From NCBI GenBank assembly GCA_028752905.1, contig JAQNBH010000004.1:186001-250000 (forward strand): 64,000 bases of DNA. The letters are read 5' to 3'. A program made the position numbers and the translations under genes. This document shows positions 48,711 to 63,160 of this stretch, one piece after another (position 1 is the stretch's first letter; each line of letters opens with the position of its first letter). The notes beneath the pieces were generated by a model. It was not told the origin of the DNA, did no database searches, and saw nothing but the letters and a program-made list of their open reading frames with translations. The DNA comes from Cladorhizidae sp. MBARI D1340-BT2 (Eukaryota > Porifera > Demospongiae > Poecilosclerida > Cladorhizidae).

Positions 48711-49701
48711 TACAGAATTGATTCAGAAGAAGATAATTGACTTTTAGTTGAACTGCAATATTAATTATAGTACAATTTATTCTGTCACACATGCCATAAA
48801 CCACAAAACTAATGTGGTAACTAAAAGTGCCACAAATATCTAGCTATCTAAATGCCACTCCAATTTTGCTAGACTTATATTATAAGCATTAAACATGAAT
48901 CATGCAAAAAAATTTAATTTTACGGATGTAATCAGCCAGGTATGCCTGCTCTCTACCTCAAGGGGTTAATGCATAAAAAATCACTAGCACTAGTTTTTAA
49001 CTGGTTGACTTATTTCAGTTCAAATTGAAACACTTCATTTCATAATGAAATGGTTCATTTATAATAGAAGCAATCCATTTCTAACAGAACCAATTCAATC
49101 TTCTAGAACTATTTCACTCCAGCTTGCAAATTCATTCTGAGAAGAACAAATTCGGTACAGGTTGACTTCTTTCAGTTCAAATTGAAACACTTCATTCATA
49201 ATGAAATGGTTAATTTATAATAGAAGCACTTCATTTCATAAACCTTAGGAGCTATATATCACACGGGCTGGCAATGCATTTTCCGTGGCCCATCCATACC
49301 CTAGTTTAAAATATGCAGAGCCAAGAATAAACAGTTGATCTAATATTGAAATCTTATGAAGAGGAATATGAGTTCTTTCCAGCCATGAAGCTGGGGCGTA
49401 ATCTTCACCAAGAGGGGGGGGAAAAGGGGGGAAGAAGAAAAAGATAACGCGTGTAGCAATATTATATTAGCTTGGGTGCTAGCGCACGCTCTTAATAATA
49501 CGTGTATATAATTATACAATACAAGTTATTAATTAACCATTATTATAACAACAAAATTAATAATATATAGTTGAATATATAGTTGTTGAATATAATTATA
49601 GTTGAGTAAATAATCAAATCATTAAACACACACACACACACACATACAAACAATTAAATCAATTTTTTTTTTGTATACAATAAATACACATTCAGTTGGT
49701 G
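48711..49701. other. 3' flank of the U3 gene, no gene seen
   Basis: Same content as in U1: ~80 bp direct repeats (49004-49245), G-run near 49413-49430 and (CA)n near 49627. No differences affecting features were noticed. Confidence 0.55.
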
Positions 49702-51972
49702 TCAATAATACTTCACATGTGTTATAAAGGCTGCAAATAGCTTTATCAGTCTTTCCACACACTTCTTGTCCTGCAATTGCAATGTAGACAGTACAAAAAA
49801 TTGAATTTTTCCATCTTTCAGCAAGGCGATTTTTGGAATGACTTCATACTTCACGAGTTCAAGCCCAAGCATTGAAACTTGGCCCGATCTCCACAACCCT
49901 AACATTTGTTCGTTATGTTGATTGCGAACATGAAAGGAGCTTTCAACCTCAGCGACGATGACATTGATTTTCCTTGTGCTGTCATACAGAACAAAATCAG
50001 CAACTCGTGTTTCATTTTTGTATCCGTCCCACTTGACATTGAAGGCTCCAGGCTGCAAAATTCCATGAGGAGCAGTAGCACAAACGGCCAAGAATTTGTT
50101 TGTGCAGCACAACATGACATATTCGCCTAGGCTTTCGAGGAATTTTTTCCCCAAGCTATTTTGGTTGAATCCGTGTATAATTGCTGTTTTATACAAACTA
50201 TGCAATCTGTTTAACAGATATGGGAGTGCAGGACAACAGGCTGAAGGAGTCGCATCTGGAAAAGTAGAGTCAACTATTCCTGATCCATATTGTGCAAGTT
50301 CCAAAGCATTCTTGCTGACATCTTCGTTCACAGTAATGGATTCAACGAAAATGATGTGATGGTTATAGAATATTTTAATTACCATATTAGATGATTGTTG
50401 GTAGGTAGCGCAAGTGTAGTGGAAGGGATATTTTCCCCCCCCCAAGTCAACAGAAGTCACTGATTCCCATTGATATTTTGGTCCTAATGAATATATAATA
50501 TTTGGATTAACTTCCATCTTCGGCCAGTCACTTTCTTTCTGATCTTTCTCTTTAACCCTACTTTTAAAAAATAAGGTGAATATTCAATCACTTACAAGTA
50601 ATGTAGACTTATTCACACTTACAAGGCCACTGCTCCTTCACTGGAAGCGAGACTGTAAGTGAGACTAGCCGATCGACTCCTACCCGATCGACTCCTACCC
50701 CTCCTTCTAACCATCACAGAGATAATACAGTAACAAAGGTCACACACACCACACATACTACCACAAATGCAATACTTACGGACTATTCTGCCGCTTTAAT
50801 TCTGATATCTCTCCCCGTAAATCACCTACCACTTCACGTAACTCATCTAACTGTGGAGAATTGCGGGAGAGAGGAAATAATGAGATGGGGAGGGAGGAGG
50901 AGGCGGGAGAAAGCATCACAATTATTTAAGATATCTGTATACAGGGCTGGGCTGGCTTGTTTGATTAACTAGGACGACCAGCTGGATTAACTTAGATACC
51001 CCTATAACTGTATTTCTATATGTCCACCTTTGTTTACTTTTGCATATGCATCTCCAACCATGTACAGTAATAATATAGTTTACGAGTGAATATGTAGAAG
51101 TCAATATATAGAGGTTGATATATAGAGAGCTGGGCTGAACTAGGAGGACCCACTGGACTAACTAAGATGCCCCTATAACTGTATTTCTATATGTCCAGCT
51201 TTAACTGTTTACTTTTTCATATGTATCTCCAAACATGCAGTCTCACATAGCCTAGGGGCCTGGTGTCGCTAATCTTATGTTGTACAATGTAGTCACAAGG
51301 TTATTCTATTTGCTGCACATCTGCACAAATATTCCACTCAACCATAAAGAAAAAGCATGGTGTGACTTGGAGTTCCCATGCCTAGACAACTACTACAAAC
51401 CTTCATTCCAGAGGTGCCAGCATCATCATCATCATCATCATCATCATGTGACTCATCATCTGACTCATATGGTTGTTTTCTCTTCCGCAACATCCGCAAC
51501 TTCTCTATTACATACAAATAATGATCAATATAAAACTAGGAATGAATACCCTTCCAGGACGTCCACCACCTCATCATTGGAGTGGGGAATCCTGAGGTGA
51601 GAATTTAAGAGTGTACGAGTGCAATTTGGGAGGGAAATTGCACTTACAACACAACAGGGCTAGGGCTAGAATGCAGATATAGTTAATGTAATTATGTATG
51701 GAGTCACCAACATCATTTGGAGTGTGGAATCCTGAGGTGAGAAAGAAATCGACACATGGTACATGGTACAATTACTTACCCAGCTGCACCTGCAACTTTC
51801 TCTCGCGCTCCTTGGACTCTCTCTCGCGCTCCTTGGACTCTCTCTCGCGCTCCTTGGACTCTGTCTCGCGCTCCTTGGACTCTCTCTCACGCTCCTTGTC
51901 GCGCTCCTTGGACTCCTTCTCGCGCTCCTTCGACTCATCCAACAATTTCCTCATCTCCTCCATAGTTTCCAT
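49702..51972 (-). CDS. Spliced gene, putative nuclease-fold protein with charged coiled-coil N terminus (copy 3, 436 aa)
   Basis: Minus-strand exons 51972-51780, 51504-51401, 50850-50780, 50706-50623 and 50560-49702. The exon 5 protein is identical to copy 2, and exons 1-4 carry the same diagnostic residues (eight Asp, KLRMLRKRKQ, LTYSLAS). All splice sites are preserved. Identity with copy 2 together with divergence from copy 1 dates the U2/U3 duplication (or the last conversion) after the split from U1. The 9 bp G run in exon 5 (Gly-Gly-Gly in DLGGGKYP) keeps its length in all three copies, consistent with a maintained frame. The three genes are inverted relative to their neighbours, so transcripts of U2 and U3 converge. 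Confidence 0.73.
50941..51240. repeat. Diverged array-monomer relics in intron 2 (copy 3)
   Basis: Same two direct partial monomers as in U1 and U2, recognised by CCCCTATAACTGTATTTCTA. Their presence in every cassette shows they predate the cassette duplications. Confidence 0.8.
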
Positions 51973-51998
51973 ACTGCTGAGGCACTTAGAGATCGGAT

Positions 51999-52405
51999 GC
52001 TAAGGAGACAGGATGTGGATGGCTAAGGCCACTAATACAAATGGAAATAAATAATGTAAACTTAAAAACCTATTTAATGTAGCATTTGACACCTTCTCCT
52101 TCTCCTACATGGGGATAGAGAGATACTTGGATTTTTATTTATTCACCATGAGCAGCAAAATGATTGAACACTGTCCAAGCAACCCCAACCCCACCCTCCC
52201 TCCCCACTTACCAGCGGCAGCTCCTAGTTATTCGAGATTAAACGTACTGACAGTAGTGTGATCAAAATAGGGGAGGTACAAGGCTAGTTTGTGGTGTGCT
52301 GATTGGCTGACCTGTACAAGGCTAGTTTGTGGTGTGATTGGCTGACCTGCCAACCACCCATCCGACCACCTATTCTAATAAAGCACTTACATGTTCATTG
52401 GCTAT
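51999..52405 (-). promoter_or_regulatory. CCAAT-box promoter and spliced leader of the U3 gene
   Basis: Leader acceptor at exon start 51999, leader donor exon end 52212, inverted CCAAT boxes (ATTGG) at 52302, 52337 and 52397. Layout is identical to U1 and U2. Confidence 0.5.
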
Positions 52406-54192
52406 TGTACTGAGTAAAGCATGACCTTTGTTTTTAGTCTGCGATAGCAAAAAAAAAAAAAAAAAAGTCTGGGGTAGCCATACCGAAATCCCCAACCAAT
52501 GGTCATTGGACCAGAATGTTCAGTGGACATCACATACAGGAATGGTTGGTTGGTTAGCAGCACGTTCGCCGACCCACATCCTATCAGTTTACCACATCAT
52601 AGCCTGCCCTAGCATGATCTCACAGCACATGACTAGGTGTGTCAGCTCTATGGGGACACACAAGGTAGGTTAAAGTAGGTTGTTGTATGGGGACACACAC
52701 TGTCACAATCACTTGAGTCAGGTTGAAAATAGCTCTATGGGGACACACACTGTCTGAACTAACACAGAAGAGATCATACGTCTGAACTACAGAATTACGT
52801 AAGGGCACTAAAAACTACTTGAATAGCTTACAAAACGGTCGGAGAGCAGCTGAGCACACACCAGGAGTCACCCCAGGCTAGCTCACAACCAGATGCATGG
52901 GAGGAGGATTTTTGCTCATACATTTAGAGTAAATACTCAGCTAGCTGTTAAAACAATGAGGGAACAAGTAATGCAAGTAATGCACCAGACCCTGATAATG
53001 GGTCTCTTGGACTGCTATAATATTGGATGTGGCTGATTGGTAACCTGCTAACCAAATGCACATTGATTAGTTTGTGGTGTGCCAATTGGCTGACCTGCCA
53101 ACCACCACCCATTGTCACTACATGTTTGACAATGTTCGTGGGCTATTTATAGAGCAGGGTTATTTATATAGAGTGCACCAGAAGGAGTCTTAAGGAGCTC
53201 CTAAGGTAAGGCCTGTCCTAAGGCAAAAACACACAGCAGGAGTCCAGTGGTACATGCCAATCATGCTGTTAATAAACACATTCAGCGAATGTTACCATGG
53301 ACCTTCATTTAGCTAGAGCCAGAGCCATTGGCCATTTGAAATACTCAGTCACTTATTGAGCTTGTAAAGTTGACCCGAGAGCTGATAGAAGCTGTACACC
53401 AACTATGATGGCTGGTCTGCTAGTGGTCGGCCTGAGCTGAGCTGAATTAAAGTTAACCTCACTCACACTCACCCACACTTGCCCTGACATTTTGGCACCA
53501 CACTATTTTGGTGCCACGCTATTTTGGCTACCCCATGATACCATAACCATTGAAAATAACATCAGACACACTGGCGAGTTAGCACCATCACCCTGAAGGA
53601 CTCAACATCTCAACATTTGCAAATCATGATGGAGAATGGTTGCTAGAGAAGGTGCTGGATAAACTTACCAAGTAATGAGCAAGTGGCGAGCAGATAGAGA
53701 GCGCTGTGGCGAGCAGATAGAGAGCAGTGTGGCAGGTAGAGAGCGGTGGCGAGCAGGTAGGAGCGGTGGCGAGCAGATAGAGGACACACCAGGAGTCAAC
53801 ACAACAGAGAAACACGGGTAGTCACGCGTCAGTGTTTCGTGTGCATGCGCGAGCGTTCAGTTACACGGATCCGCCCCCGACTCGGTGTTGCAGACAGTAG
53901 TGTCAATAATATTTTACTGTAATACTATTTCATTGTGTGTTGTTTATTGTTTAAGTTACAATAAACATGGGAGCACAATAAAGCACACAGTAGAAAGCAT
54001 ATTAAAAAAATACATGATTTGTTTTGACTTAAAATTGATTCTGTGCTCTACATGAGTTGGGGCACATCCCCCTCCCTTATCCCTCTGGGTTGCGTTGCAG
54101 CCCATACATGGCCATTTCATGCTGTCAAGGCTGCATAGCCAATAATCTCAAGATTTTAAAAATTTCAACTTGGAGTATCTGAGGATGGTTAA
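52406..54192. other. U3 upstream DNA with leader-like module b, no supported gene
   Basis: Poly-A run near 52449 and three TATGGGGACACACA repeats (from about 52649). TATA-like elements lie near 53150-53180. Module b (53590-53783) has the donor TTACTTG|GTAAGT on the minus strand. The NRF1-like TGCATGCGCGAG is near 53843. Reading frames of 60-80 codons are repeat-derived. Confidence 0.45.
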
Positions 54193-54429
54193 AGAGATGT
54201 CTGCCTGTGCACCAGTGAGTGTATGTATAATATATACACACTCACTGGTGCACAGGCAGACATCTCTGCTAGTGTATGTATAATATATACACACTCACTG
54301 ATGCAGAGATAGGCATCTCTGCTAGTGTATGTATAATTTATACACACTCACTGATGCACAGGCAGACATAACTGCTAGTGTATGTATAATATATACACAC
54401 TCACTGATGCACAGGCAGACATCTCTGCT
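54193..54429. repeat. 75 bp hairpin and tandem arms (copy 3)
   Basis: Hairpin 54193-54267 with 30 bp perfect arms, then degenerate arm repeats up to the minisatellite. Same as U1. Confidence 0.85.
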
Positions 54430-55192
54430 AGAGAGAGGACTAGGTGAGTACCAGATAGAGAGAGAGAGAGGACTAGGTGAGTACCAGAAAGAGAGAGAGA
54501 GAGGACTAGGTGAGTACCAGATAGAGAGAGAGAGGACTAGGTGAGTACCAGATAGAGAGAGAGAGAGGACTAGGTGAGTACCAGATAGAGAGAGAGAGAG
54601 GACTAGGTGAGTACCAGAGAGAGAGAGAGGACTAGGTGAGTACCAGAGAGAGAGAGAGGCCTAGGTGAGTACCAGATAGAGAGAGAGGACTAGGTGAGTA
54701 CCAGATAGAGAGAGAGGACTAGGTGAGTACCAGAGAGAGAGGACTAGGTGAGTACCAGATAGAGAGAGAGAGGACTAGGTGAGTACCAGAAAGAGAGAGA
54801 GGACTAGGTGAGTACCAGATAGAGAGAGAGAGGACTAGGTGAGTACCAGAGAGAGAGAGAGGACTAGGTGAGTACCAGATAGAGAGAGAGAGGACTAGGT
54901 GAGTACCAGATAGAGAGAGAGGACTAGGTGAGTACCAGATAGAGAGAGAGGACTAGGTGAGTACCAGAGAGAGAGGACTAGGTGAGTACCAGATAGAGAG
55001 AGAGAGGACTAGGTGAGTACCAGAAAGAGAGAGAGGACTAGGTGAGTACCAGATAGAGAGAGAGAGGACTAGGTGAGTACCAGAGAGAGAGAGAGGACTA
55101 GGTGAGTACCAGATAGAGAGAGAGGACTAGGTGAGTACCAGATAGAGAGAGAGGACTAGGTGAGTACCAGAAAGAGAGAGAGGACTAGGTGG
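54430..55192. repeat. GA minisatellite (copy 3, longest)
   Basis: About 24-25 units containing GGACTAGGTGAGTACCAG. It appears to include an internal block duplication relative to U1, because the unit-variant order around 54700-54850 recurs around 54950-55090. Confidence 0.88.
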
Positions 55193-55697
55193 ACTAGTGG
55201 ATTATGCTCTAGCTAGCTAGGTAGGAGGCTGGGATAGGGTAAGGGCTCTGGTGGATTATGCTCTAGCTAGCTAGGAAGCATTGTAGGGGGCTGGGATATC
55301 GTGGCATAATTGAAATGTAAGGGAGGCTGAAAGTAAGACCGTTTTGGTAGGATTGGAATAGGGCTTTCAAGCCTAGGGTTGTCCCCAGGGGTGGGAGATT
55401 CACTAGCCAAGTTTTTAAATCCCCACCCATCCCCCACTATCATGTTTTTAGAGGTGTGATGGTCCTGAAGGACTCAACATTTGCATAGAGAATGGTTGCT
55501 AGAGAGGGTGCTGGATAAACTTACCAAGTAAATAGCAAGTGGCGAGCAGATAGAGAGCAGTGTTGCGAGCAGTACAGAGCAAATGGCGAGCAGATAGAGA
55601 GCGGTGTAACTGTTGCGAGCTAGCAGTCGTACAATTATAGGGCGTAGTCCTGGTACTGGGCATGCGCACAATTCCCCCGGGCCTAGATAATCAGTAT
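55193..55697. other. Distal end of U3 with leader-like module a
   Basis: CTCTAGCTAGCTAGG repeats, the 60 bp deletion near 55440, module a (55462-55610) with the minus-strand donor ACTTG|GTAAGT, and the NRF1-like GGGCATGCGCAC. No gene. Confidence 0.45.
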
Positions 55698-58600
55698 ACT
55701 AATATCTATATATTCACCAATGTACCCTAATAATTTATTACTGCATGTATGGAGCTACACATGACAAAGTGAAAATAGAGTGGTGGACATATGGAAGTAC
55801 AGTTATAGGGACATTCCAATTAATAGAGGGGCATAGGTCCGAACTGGCCTCACTAATTGGGATATCCCTATAACTGTACTTCCATATGTCCACCACTCTA
55901 TTTTCACCTTGCCATGTGTAGCTCCATACATGCTGTAATACAATATTATGGTAAATTGGTGAATATATAGATATTAGTATATAGAGTCTTGTGCTCCTCC
56001 ATACAGGAGCCACACCCATTTCTGTGGACGGCAGCAGCGTGCACACGCCTATCGCTGTGAATGTCAAATTTGCTATTTTTGTTGTTGGTCATGTAAAGTA
56101 CATGCACAGCAAGTTCAAGCGTTTCGTTGGCCAAAATATATTTTTTTGACTGACTTTCACATGACATTATTCAATACATTATTCCATAACTCATTAATAT
56201 ATAATTTTTGGGGGAAAACTTGTGAAAGAAGAAAAAAATATTTGGCCAACGAAACGCTTGAACTTGCTGTGCATGTACTTCACATGACCAACAACAAAAA
56301 TAGCAAATTTGACATTCACAGCGATAGGCATGTGCACGCTGCTGCCGTCCACAGAAATGGGTGTGGCTCCTGTGTGGAGGAGCACAAGACTCTATATACT
56401 AATATCTATATATTCACCAATGTACCCTAATAATTTATTACTGCATGTATGGAGCTACACATGACAAAGTGAAAATAGAGTGGTGGACATATGGAAGTAC
56501 AGTTATAGGGACATTCCAATTAATAGAGGGGCATAGGTCCGAACTGGCCTCACTAATTGGGATATCCCTATAACTGTACTTCCATATGTCCACCACTCTA
56601 TTTTCACCTTGCCATGTGTAGCTCCATACATGCTGTAATACAATATTATGGTAAATTGGTGAATATATAGATATTAGTATATAGAGTCTTGTGCTCCTCC
56701 ATACAGGAGCCACACCCATTTCTGTGGACGGCAGCAGCGTGCACACGCCTATCGCTGTGAATGTCAAATTTGCTATTTTTGTTGTTGGTCATGTAAAGTA
56801 CATGCACAGCAAGTTCAAGCGTTTCGTTGGCCAAAATATATTTTTTTGACTGACTTTCACATGACATTATTCAATACATTATTCCATAACTCATTAATAT
56901 ATAATTTTTTGGGGAAAACTTGTGAAAGAAGAAAAAAATATTTGGCCAACGAAACGCTTGAACTTGCTGTGCATGTACTTCACATGACCAACAACAAAAA
57001 TAGCAAATTTGACATTCACAGCGATAGGCGTGTGCACGCTGCTGCCGTCCACAGAAATGGGTGTGGCTCCTGTGTGGAGGAGCACAAGACTCTATATACT
57101 AATATCTATATATTCACCAATGTACCCTAATAATTTATTACTGCATGTATGGAGCTACACATGACAAAGTGAAAATAGAGTGGTGGACATATGGAAGTAC
57201 AGTTATAGGGACATTCCAATTAATAGAGGGGCATAGGTCCGAACTGGCCTCACTAATTGGGATATCCCTATAACTGTACTTCCATATGTCCACCACTCTA
57301 TTTTCACCTTGCCATGTGTAGCTCCATACATGCTGTAATACAATATTATGGTAAATTGGTGAATATATAGATATTAGTATATAGAGTCTTGTGCTCCTCC
57401 ATACAGGAGCCACACCCATTTTTGTGGACGGCAGCAGCGTGCACACGCCTATCGCTGTGAATGTCAAATTTGCTATTTTTGTTGTTGGTCATGTGAAGTA
57501 CATGCACAGCAAGTTCAAGCGTTTCGTTGGCCAAATATTTTTTTCTTCTTTCACAAGTTTTCCCCAAAAAATTATATATTAATGAGTTATGGAATAATGT
57601 ATTGAATAATGTCATGTGAAAGTCAGTCAAAAAAATATATTTTGGCCAACGAAACGCTTGAACTTGCTGTGCATGTACTTTACATGACCAACAACAAAAA
57701 TAGCAAATTTGACATTCACAGCGATAGGCGTGTGCACGCTGCTGCCGTCCACAGAAATGGGTGTGGCTCCTGTATGGAGGAGCACAAGACTCTATATACT
57801 AATATCTATATATTCACCAATTTACCATAATATTGTATTACAGCATGTATGGAGCTACACATGGCAAGGTGAAAATAGAGTGGTGGACATATGGAAGTAC
57901 AGTTATAGGGATATCCCAATTAGTGAGGCCAGTTCGGACCTATGCCCCTCTATTAATTGGAATGTCCCTATAACTGTACTTCCATATGTCCACCACTCTA
58001 TTTTCACTTTGTCATGTGTAGCTCCATACATGCAGTAATAAATTATTAGGGTACATTGGTGAATATATAGATATTAGTATATAGAGTCTTGTGCTCCTCC
58101 ACACAGGAGCCACACCCATTTCTGTGGACGGCAGCAGCGTGCACACGCCTATCGCTGTGAATGTCAAATTTGCTATTTTTGTTGTTGGTCATGTGAAGTA
58201 CATGCACAGCAAGTTCAAGCGTTTCGTTGGCCAAATATTTTTTTTTTCTTTCACAAGTTTTCCCCCCAAAAATTATATATTAATGAGTTATGGAATAATG
58301 TATTGAATAATGTCATGTGAAAGTCAGTCAAAAAAATATATTTTGGCCAACGAAACGCTTGAACTTGCTGTGCATGTACTTTACATGACCAACAACAAAA
58401 ATAGCAAATTTGACATTCACAGCGATAGGCGTGTGCACGCTGCTGCCGTCCACAGAAATGGGTGTGGCTCCTGTATGGAGGAGCACAAGACTCTATATAC
58501 TAATATCTATATATTCACCAATTTACCATAATATTGTATTACAGCATGTATGGAGCTACACATGGCAAGGTGAAAATAGAGTGGTGGACATATGGAAGTA

Positions 58601-59093
58601 CAGTTATAGGGATATCCCAATTAGTGAGGCCAGTTCGGACCTATGCCCCTCTATTAATTGGAATGTCCCTATAACTGTACTTCCATATGTCCACCACTCT
58701 ATTTTCACTTTGTCATGTGTAGCTCCATACATGCTGTAATACAATATTATGGTAAATTGGTGAATATATAGATATTAGTATATAGAGTCTTGTGCTCCTC
58801 CATACAGGAGCCACACCCATTTCTGTGGACGACAGCAGCGTGCACACGCCTATCGCTGTGAATGTCAAATTTGCTATTTTTGTTGTTGGTCATGTAAAGT
58901 ACATGCACAGCAAGTTCAAGCGTTTCGTTGGCCAAAATATATTTTTTTGACTGACTTTCACATGACATTATTCAATACATTATTCCATAACTCATTAATA
59001 TATAATTTTTTGGGGAAAACTTGTGAAAGAAGAAAAAAATATTTGGCCAACGAAACGCTTGAACTTGCTGTGCATGTACTTCACATGACCAAC
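55698..59093. repeat. A-type array, about 4.9 units
   Basis: Inverse of the 22119-27615 array minus exactly three units. The rare AAAATGGGTG variant in the arm near 25890 is found mirrored near 57420, and the GTCGTCC variant near 22380 is mirrored near 58830. The missing stretch therefore lies between these markers. Confidence 0.92.
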
Positions 59094-62000
59094 AATATCC
59101 CTATGACTGTACTTCCATATGTCCACCACTCTATTTTTACCTTGTTATGTTCAACTCCACACATGTATTAATAAACTATTAGGATACGTATGTGAATATT
59201 TAGAAATTAGTATATAGAGGTTGAAGACTATTTAATATTAATGAGTTATGGAATAATGTAATGAACTATAAATAGTCTTCAACCTCTAACTAATATCTAA
59301 ATATTCACATACTTATCCTAATAGTTTATTACTGCAGGTGTGGAGCTGAACATGCCAAGGTAAAAATAGAGTGGTGAACATATGGAAGTTCAGTTATAGG
59401 GATATCCCAATTAATGAGGCCAGTTCGGACCTAAATAGTCTTCAACCTCTATATACTAATTTCTAAATATTCACATACGTATCCTAATAGTTTATTAATA
59501 CATGTGTGGATTTGAACATGACAAGGTAAATATAGAGTGAGTGGTGGACATATGGAAGTACAGTTATAGGGACATTCCAATTAATAGAGGGGCATAGGTC
59601 CGAACTGGCCTCATTAATTGGGATATCCCTATAACTGTACTTCCATATGTCCACCACTCTATTTTCACCTTGCCATGTGTAGCTCCATACATGCTGTAAT
59701 ACAATATTAGTGAATATATAGATATTAGTATATAGAGTCTTGTGCTCCTCCATACAGGAGCCACACCCATTTCTGTGGACGGCAGCAGCGTGCACACGCC
59801 TATCGCTGTGAATGTCAAATTTGCTATTTTTGTTGTTGGTCATGTAAAGTACATGCACAGCAAGTTCAAGCGTTTCGTTGGCCAAATATATTTTTTTACT
59901 TTCACAATTTTCCCCAAAAAATTATATATTAATGAGTTATGGAATAATGTATTGACTAATTTCTAAATATTCACATACGTATCCTAATAGTTTATTAATG
60001 CATGTGTGGATTTGAACATGACAAGGTAAATATAGAGTGGTGGACATATGGAAGTACAGTTATAGGGACATTCCAATTAATATAGGGGCATACGTCTGAA
60101 CTGGCCTCATTAATTGGGATATCCCTATGACTGTACTTCCATATGTCCACCACTCTATTTTTACCTTGTTATGTTCAACTCCACACATGTATTAATAAAC
60201 TATTAGGATACGTATGTGAATATTTAGAAATTAGTATATAGAGGTTGAAGACTATTTAATATTAATGAGTTATGGAATAATGAATTGAACTATAAATAGT
60301 CTTCAACCTCTAACTAATATCTAAATATTCACATACTTATCCTAATAGTTTATTACTGCATGTGTGGAGCTGAATATGACAAGGTAAAAATAGAGTGGTG
60401 GACATATGGAAGTACAGTTATAGGGATATCCCAATTAATGAGGCCAGTTCGGACCTAAATAGTCTTCAACCTCTATATACTAATTTCTAAATATTCACAT
60501 ACGTATCCTAATAGTTTATTAATGCATGTGTGGATTTGAACATGACAAGGTAAATATAGAGTGGTGGACATATGGAAGTACAGTTATAGGGACATTCCAA
60601 TTAATATAGGGGCATACGTCTGAACTGGCCTCATTAATTGGGATATCCCTATGACTGTACTTCCATATGTCCACCACTCTATTTTTACCTTGTTATGTTC
60701 AACTCCACACATGTATTAATAAACTATTAGGATACGTATGTGAATATTTAGAAATTAGTATATAGAGGTTGAAGACTATTTAATATTAATGAGTTATGGA
60801 ATAATGTAATGAACTATAAATAGTCTTCAACCTCTAACTAATATCTAAATATTCACATACTTATCCTAATAGTTTATTACTGCAGGTGTGGAGCTGAACA
60901 TGCCAAGGTAAAAATAGAGTGGTGAACATATGGAAGTTCAGTTATAGGGATATCCCAATTAATGAGGCCAGTTCGGACCTAAATAGTCTTCAACCTCTAT
61001 ATACTAATTTCTAAATATTCACATACGTATCCTAATAGTTTATTAATACATGTGTGGATTTGAACATGACAAGGTAAATATAGAGTGAGTGGTGGACATA
61101 TGGAAGTACAGTTATAGGGACATTCCAATTAATAGAGGGGCATAGGTCCGAACTGGCCTCATTAATTGGGATATCCCTATAACTGTACTTCCATATGTCC
61201 ACCACTCTATTTTCACCTTGCCATGTGTAGCTCCATACATGCTGTAATACAATATTAGTGAATATATAGATATTAGTATATAGAGTCTTGTGCTCCTCCA
61301 TACAGGAGCCACACCCATTTCTGTGGACGGCAGCAGCGTGCACACGCCTATCGCTGTGAATGTCAAATTTGCTATTTTTGTTGTTGGTCATGTAAAGTAC
61401 ATGCACAGCAAGTTCAAGCGTTTCGTTGGCCAAATATATTTTTTTACTTTCACAATTTTCCCCAAAAAATTATATATTAATGAGTTATGGAATAATGTAT
61501 TGACTAATTTCTAAATATTCACATACGTATCCTAATAGTTTATTAATGCATGTGTGGATTTGAACATGACAAGGTAAATATAGAGTGGTGGACATATGGA
61601 AGTACAGTTATAGGGACATTCCAATTAATATAGGGGCATACGTCTGAACTGGCCTCATTAATTGGGATATCCCTATGACTGTACTTCCATATGTCCACCA
61701 CTCTATTTTTACCTTGTTATGTTCAACTCCACACATGTATTAATAAACTATTAGGATACGTATGTGAATATTTAGAAATTAGTATATAGAGGTTGAAGAC
61801 TATTTAATATTAATGAGTTATGGAATAATGAATTGAACTATAAATAGTCTTCAACCTCTAACTAATATCTAAATATTCACATACTTATCCTAATAGTTTA
61901 TTACTGCATGTGTGGAGCTGAACATGACAAGGTAAAAATAGAGTGGTGGACATATGGAAGTACAGTTATAGGGATATCCCAATTAATGAGGCCAGTTCGG

Positions 62001-63160
62001 ACCTAAATAGTCTTCAACCTCTATATACTAATTTCTAAATATTCACATACGTATCCTAATAGTTTATTAATGCATGTGTGGATTTGAACATGACAAGGTA
62101 AATATAGAGTGGTGGACATATGGAAGTACAGTTATAGGGACATTCCAATTAATATAGGGGCATACGTCTGAACTGGCCTCATTAATTGGGATATCCCTAT
62201 GACTGTACTTCCATATGTCCACCACTCTATTTTTACCTTGTTATGTTCAACTCCACACATGTATTAATAAACTATTAGGATACGTATGTGAATATTTAGA
62301 AATTAGTATATAGAGGTTGAAGACTATTTAATATTAATGAGTTATGGAATAATGTAATGAACTATAAATAGTCTTCAACCTCTAACTAATATCTAAATAT
62401 TCACATACTTATCCTAATAGTTTATTACTGCAGGTGTGGAGCTGAACATGCCAAGGTAAAAATAGAGTGGTGAACATATGGAAGTTCAGTTATAGGGATA
62501 TCCCAATTAATGAGGCCAGTTCGGACCTAAATAGTCTTCAACCTCTATATACTAATTTCTAAATATTCACATACGTATCCTAATAGTTTATTAATACATG
62601 TGTGGATTTGAACATGACAAGGTAAATATAGAGTGAGTGGTGGACATATGGAAGTACAGTTATAGGGACATTCCAATTAATAGAGGGGCATAGGTCCGAA
62701 CTGGCCTCATTAATTGGGATATCCCTATAACTGTACTTCCATATGTCCACCACTCTATTTTCACCTTGCCATGTGTAGCTCCATACATGCTGTAATACAA
62801 TATTAGTGAATATATAGATATTAGTATATAGAGTCTTGTGCTCCTCCATACAGGAGCCACACCCATTTCTGTGGACGGCAGCAGCGTGCACACGCCTATC
62901 GCTGTGAATGTCAAATTTGCTATTTTTGTTGTTGGTCATGTAAAGTACATGCACAGCAAGTTCAAGCGTTTCGTTGGCCAAATATATTTTTTTACTTTCA
63001 CAATTTTCCCCAAAAAATTATATATTAATGAGTTATGGAATAATGTATTGACTAATTTCTAAATATTCACATACGTATCCTAATAGTTTATTAATGCATG
63101 TGTGGATTTGAACATGACAAGGTAAATATAGAGTGGTGGACATATGGAAGTACAGTTATA
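59094..63160. repeat. B-type array, mirror of 18086-22118
   Basis: F blocks end at 59884, 61432 and 62980 (coordinate sum 81213 with the left arm). The single-base variant TGAATATGACAAGG near 60375 mirrors CTTGTCATATTCAG near 20830, showing base-level symmetry. Confidence 0.92.

Larger units (their letters stand above)
48711..55697 (-). other. Cassette U, copy 3 (gene on minus strand)
   Basis: Near-identical inverse of U2. It differs by a longer GA minisatellite, a 60 bp deletion near 55440 (CCCACTAT|CATGTTTTTA) and a 3 bp difference near 52670. It shares all coding variants with U2 against U1. Confidence 0.9.
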
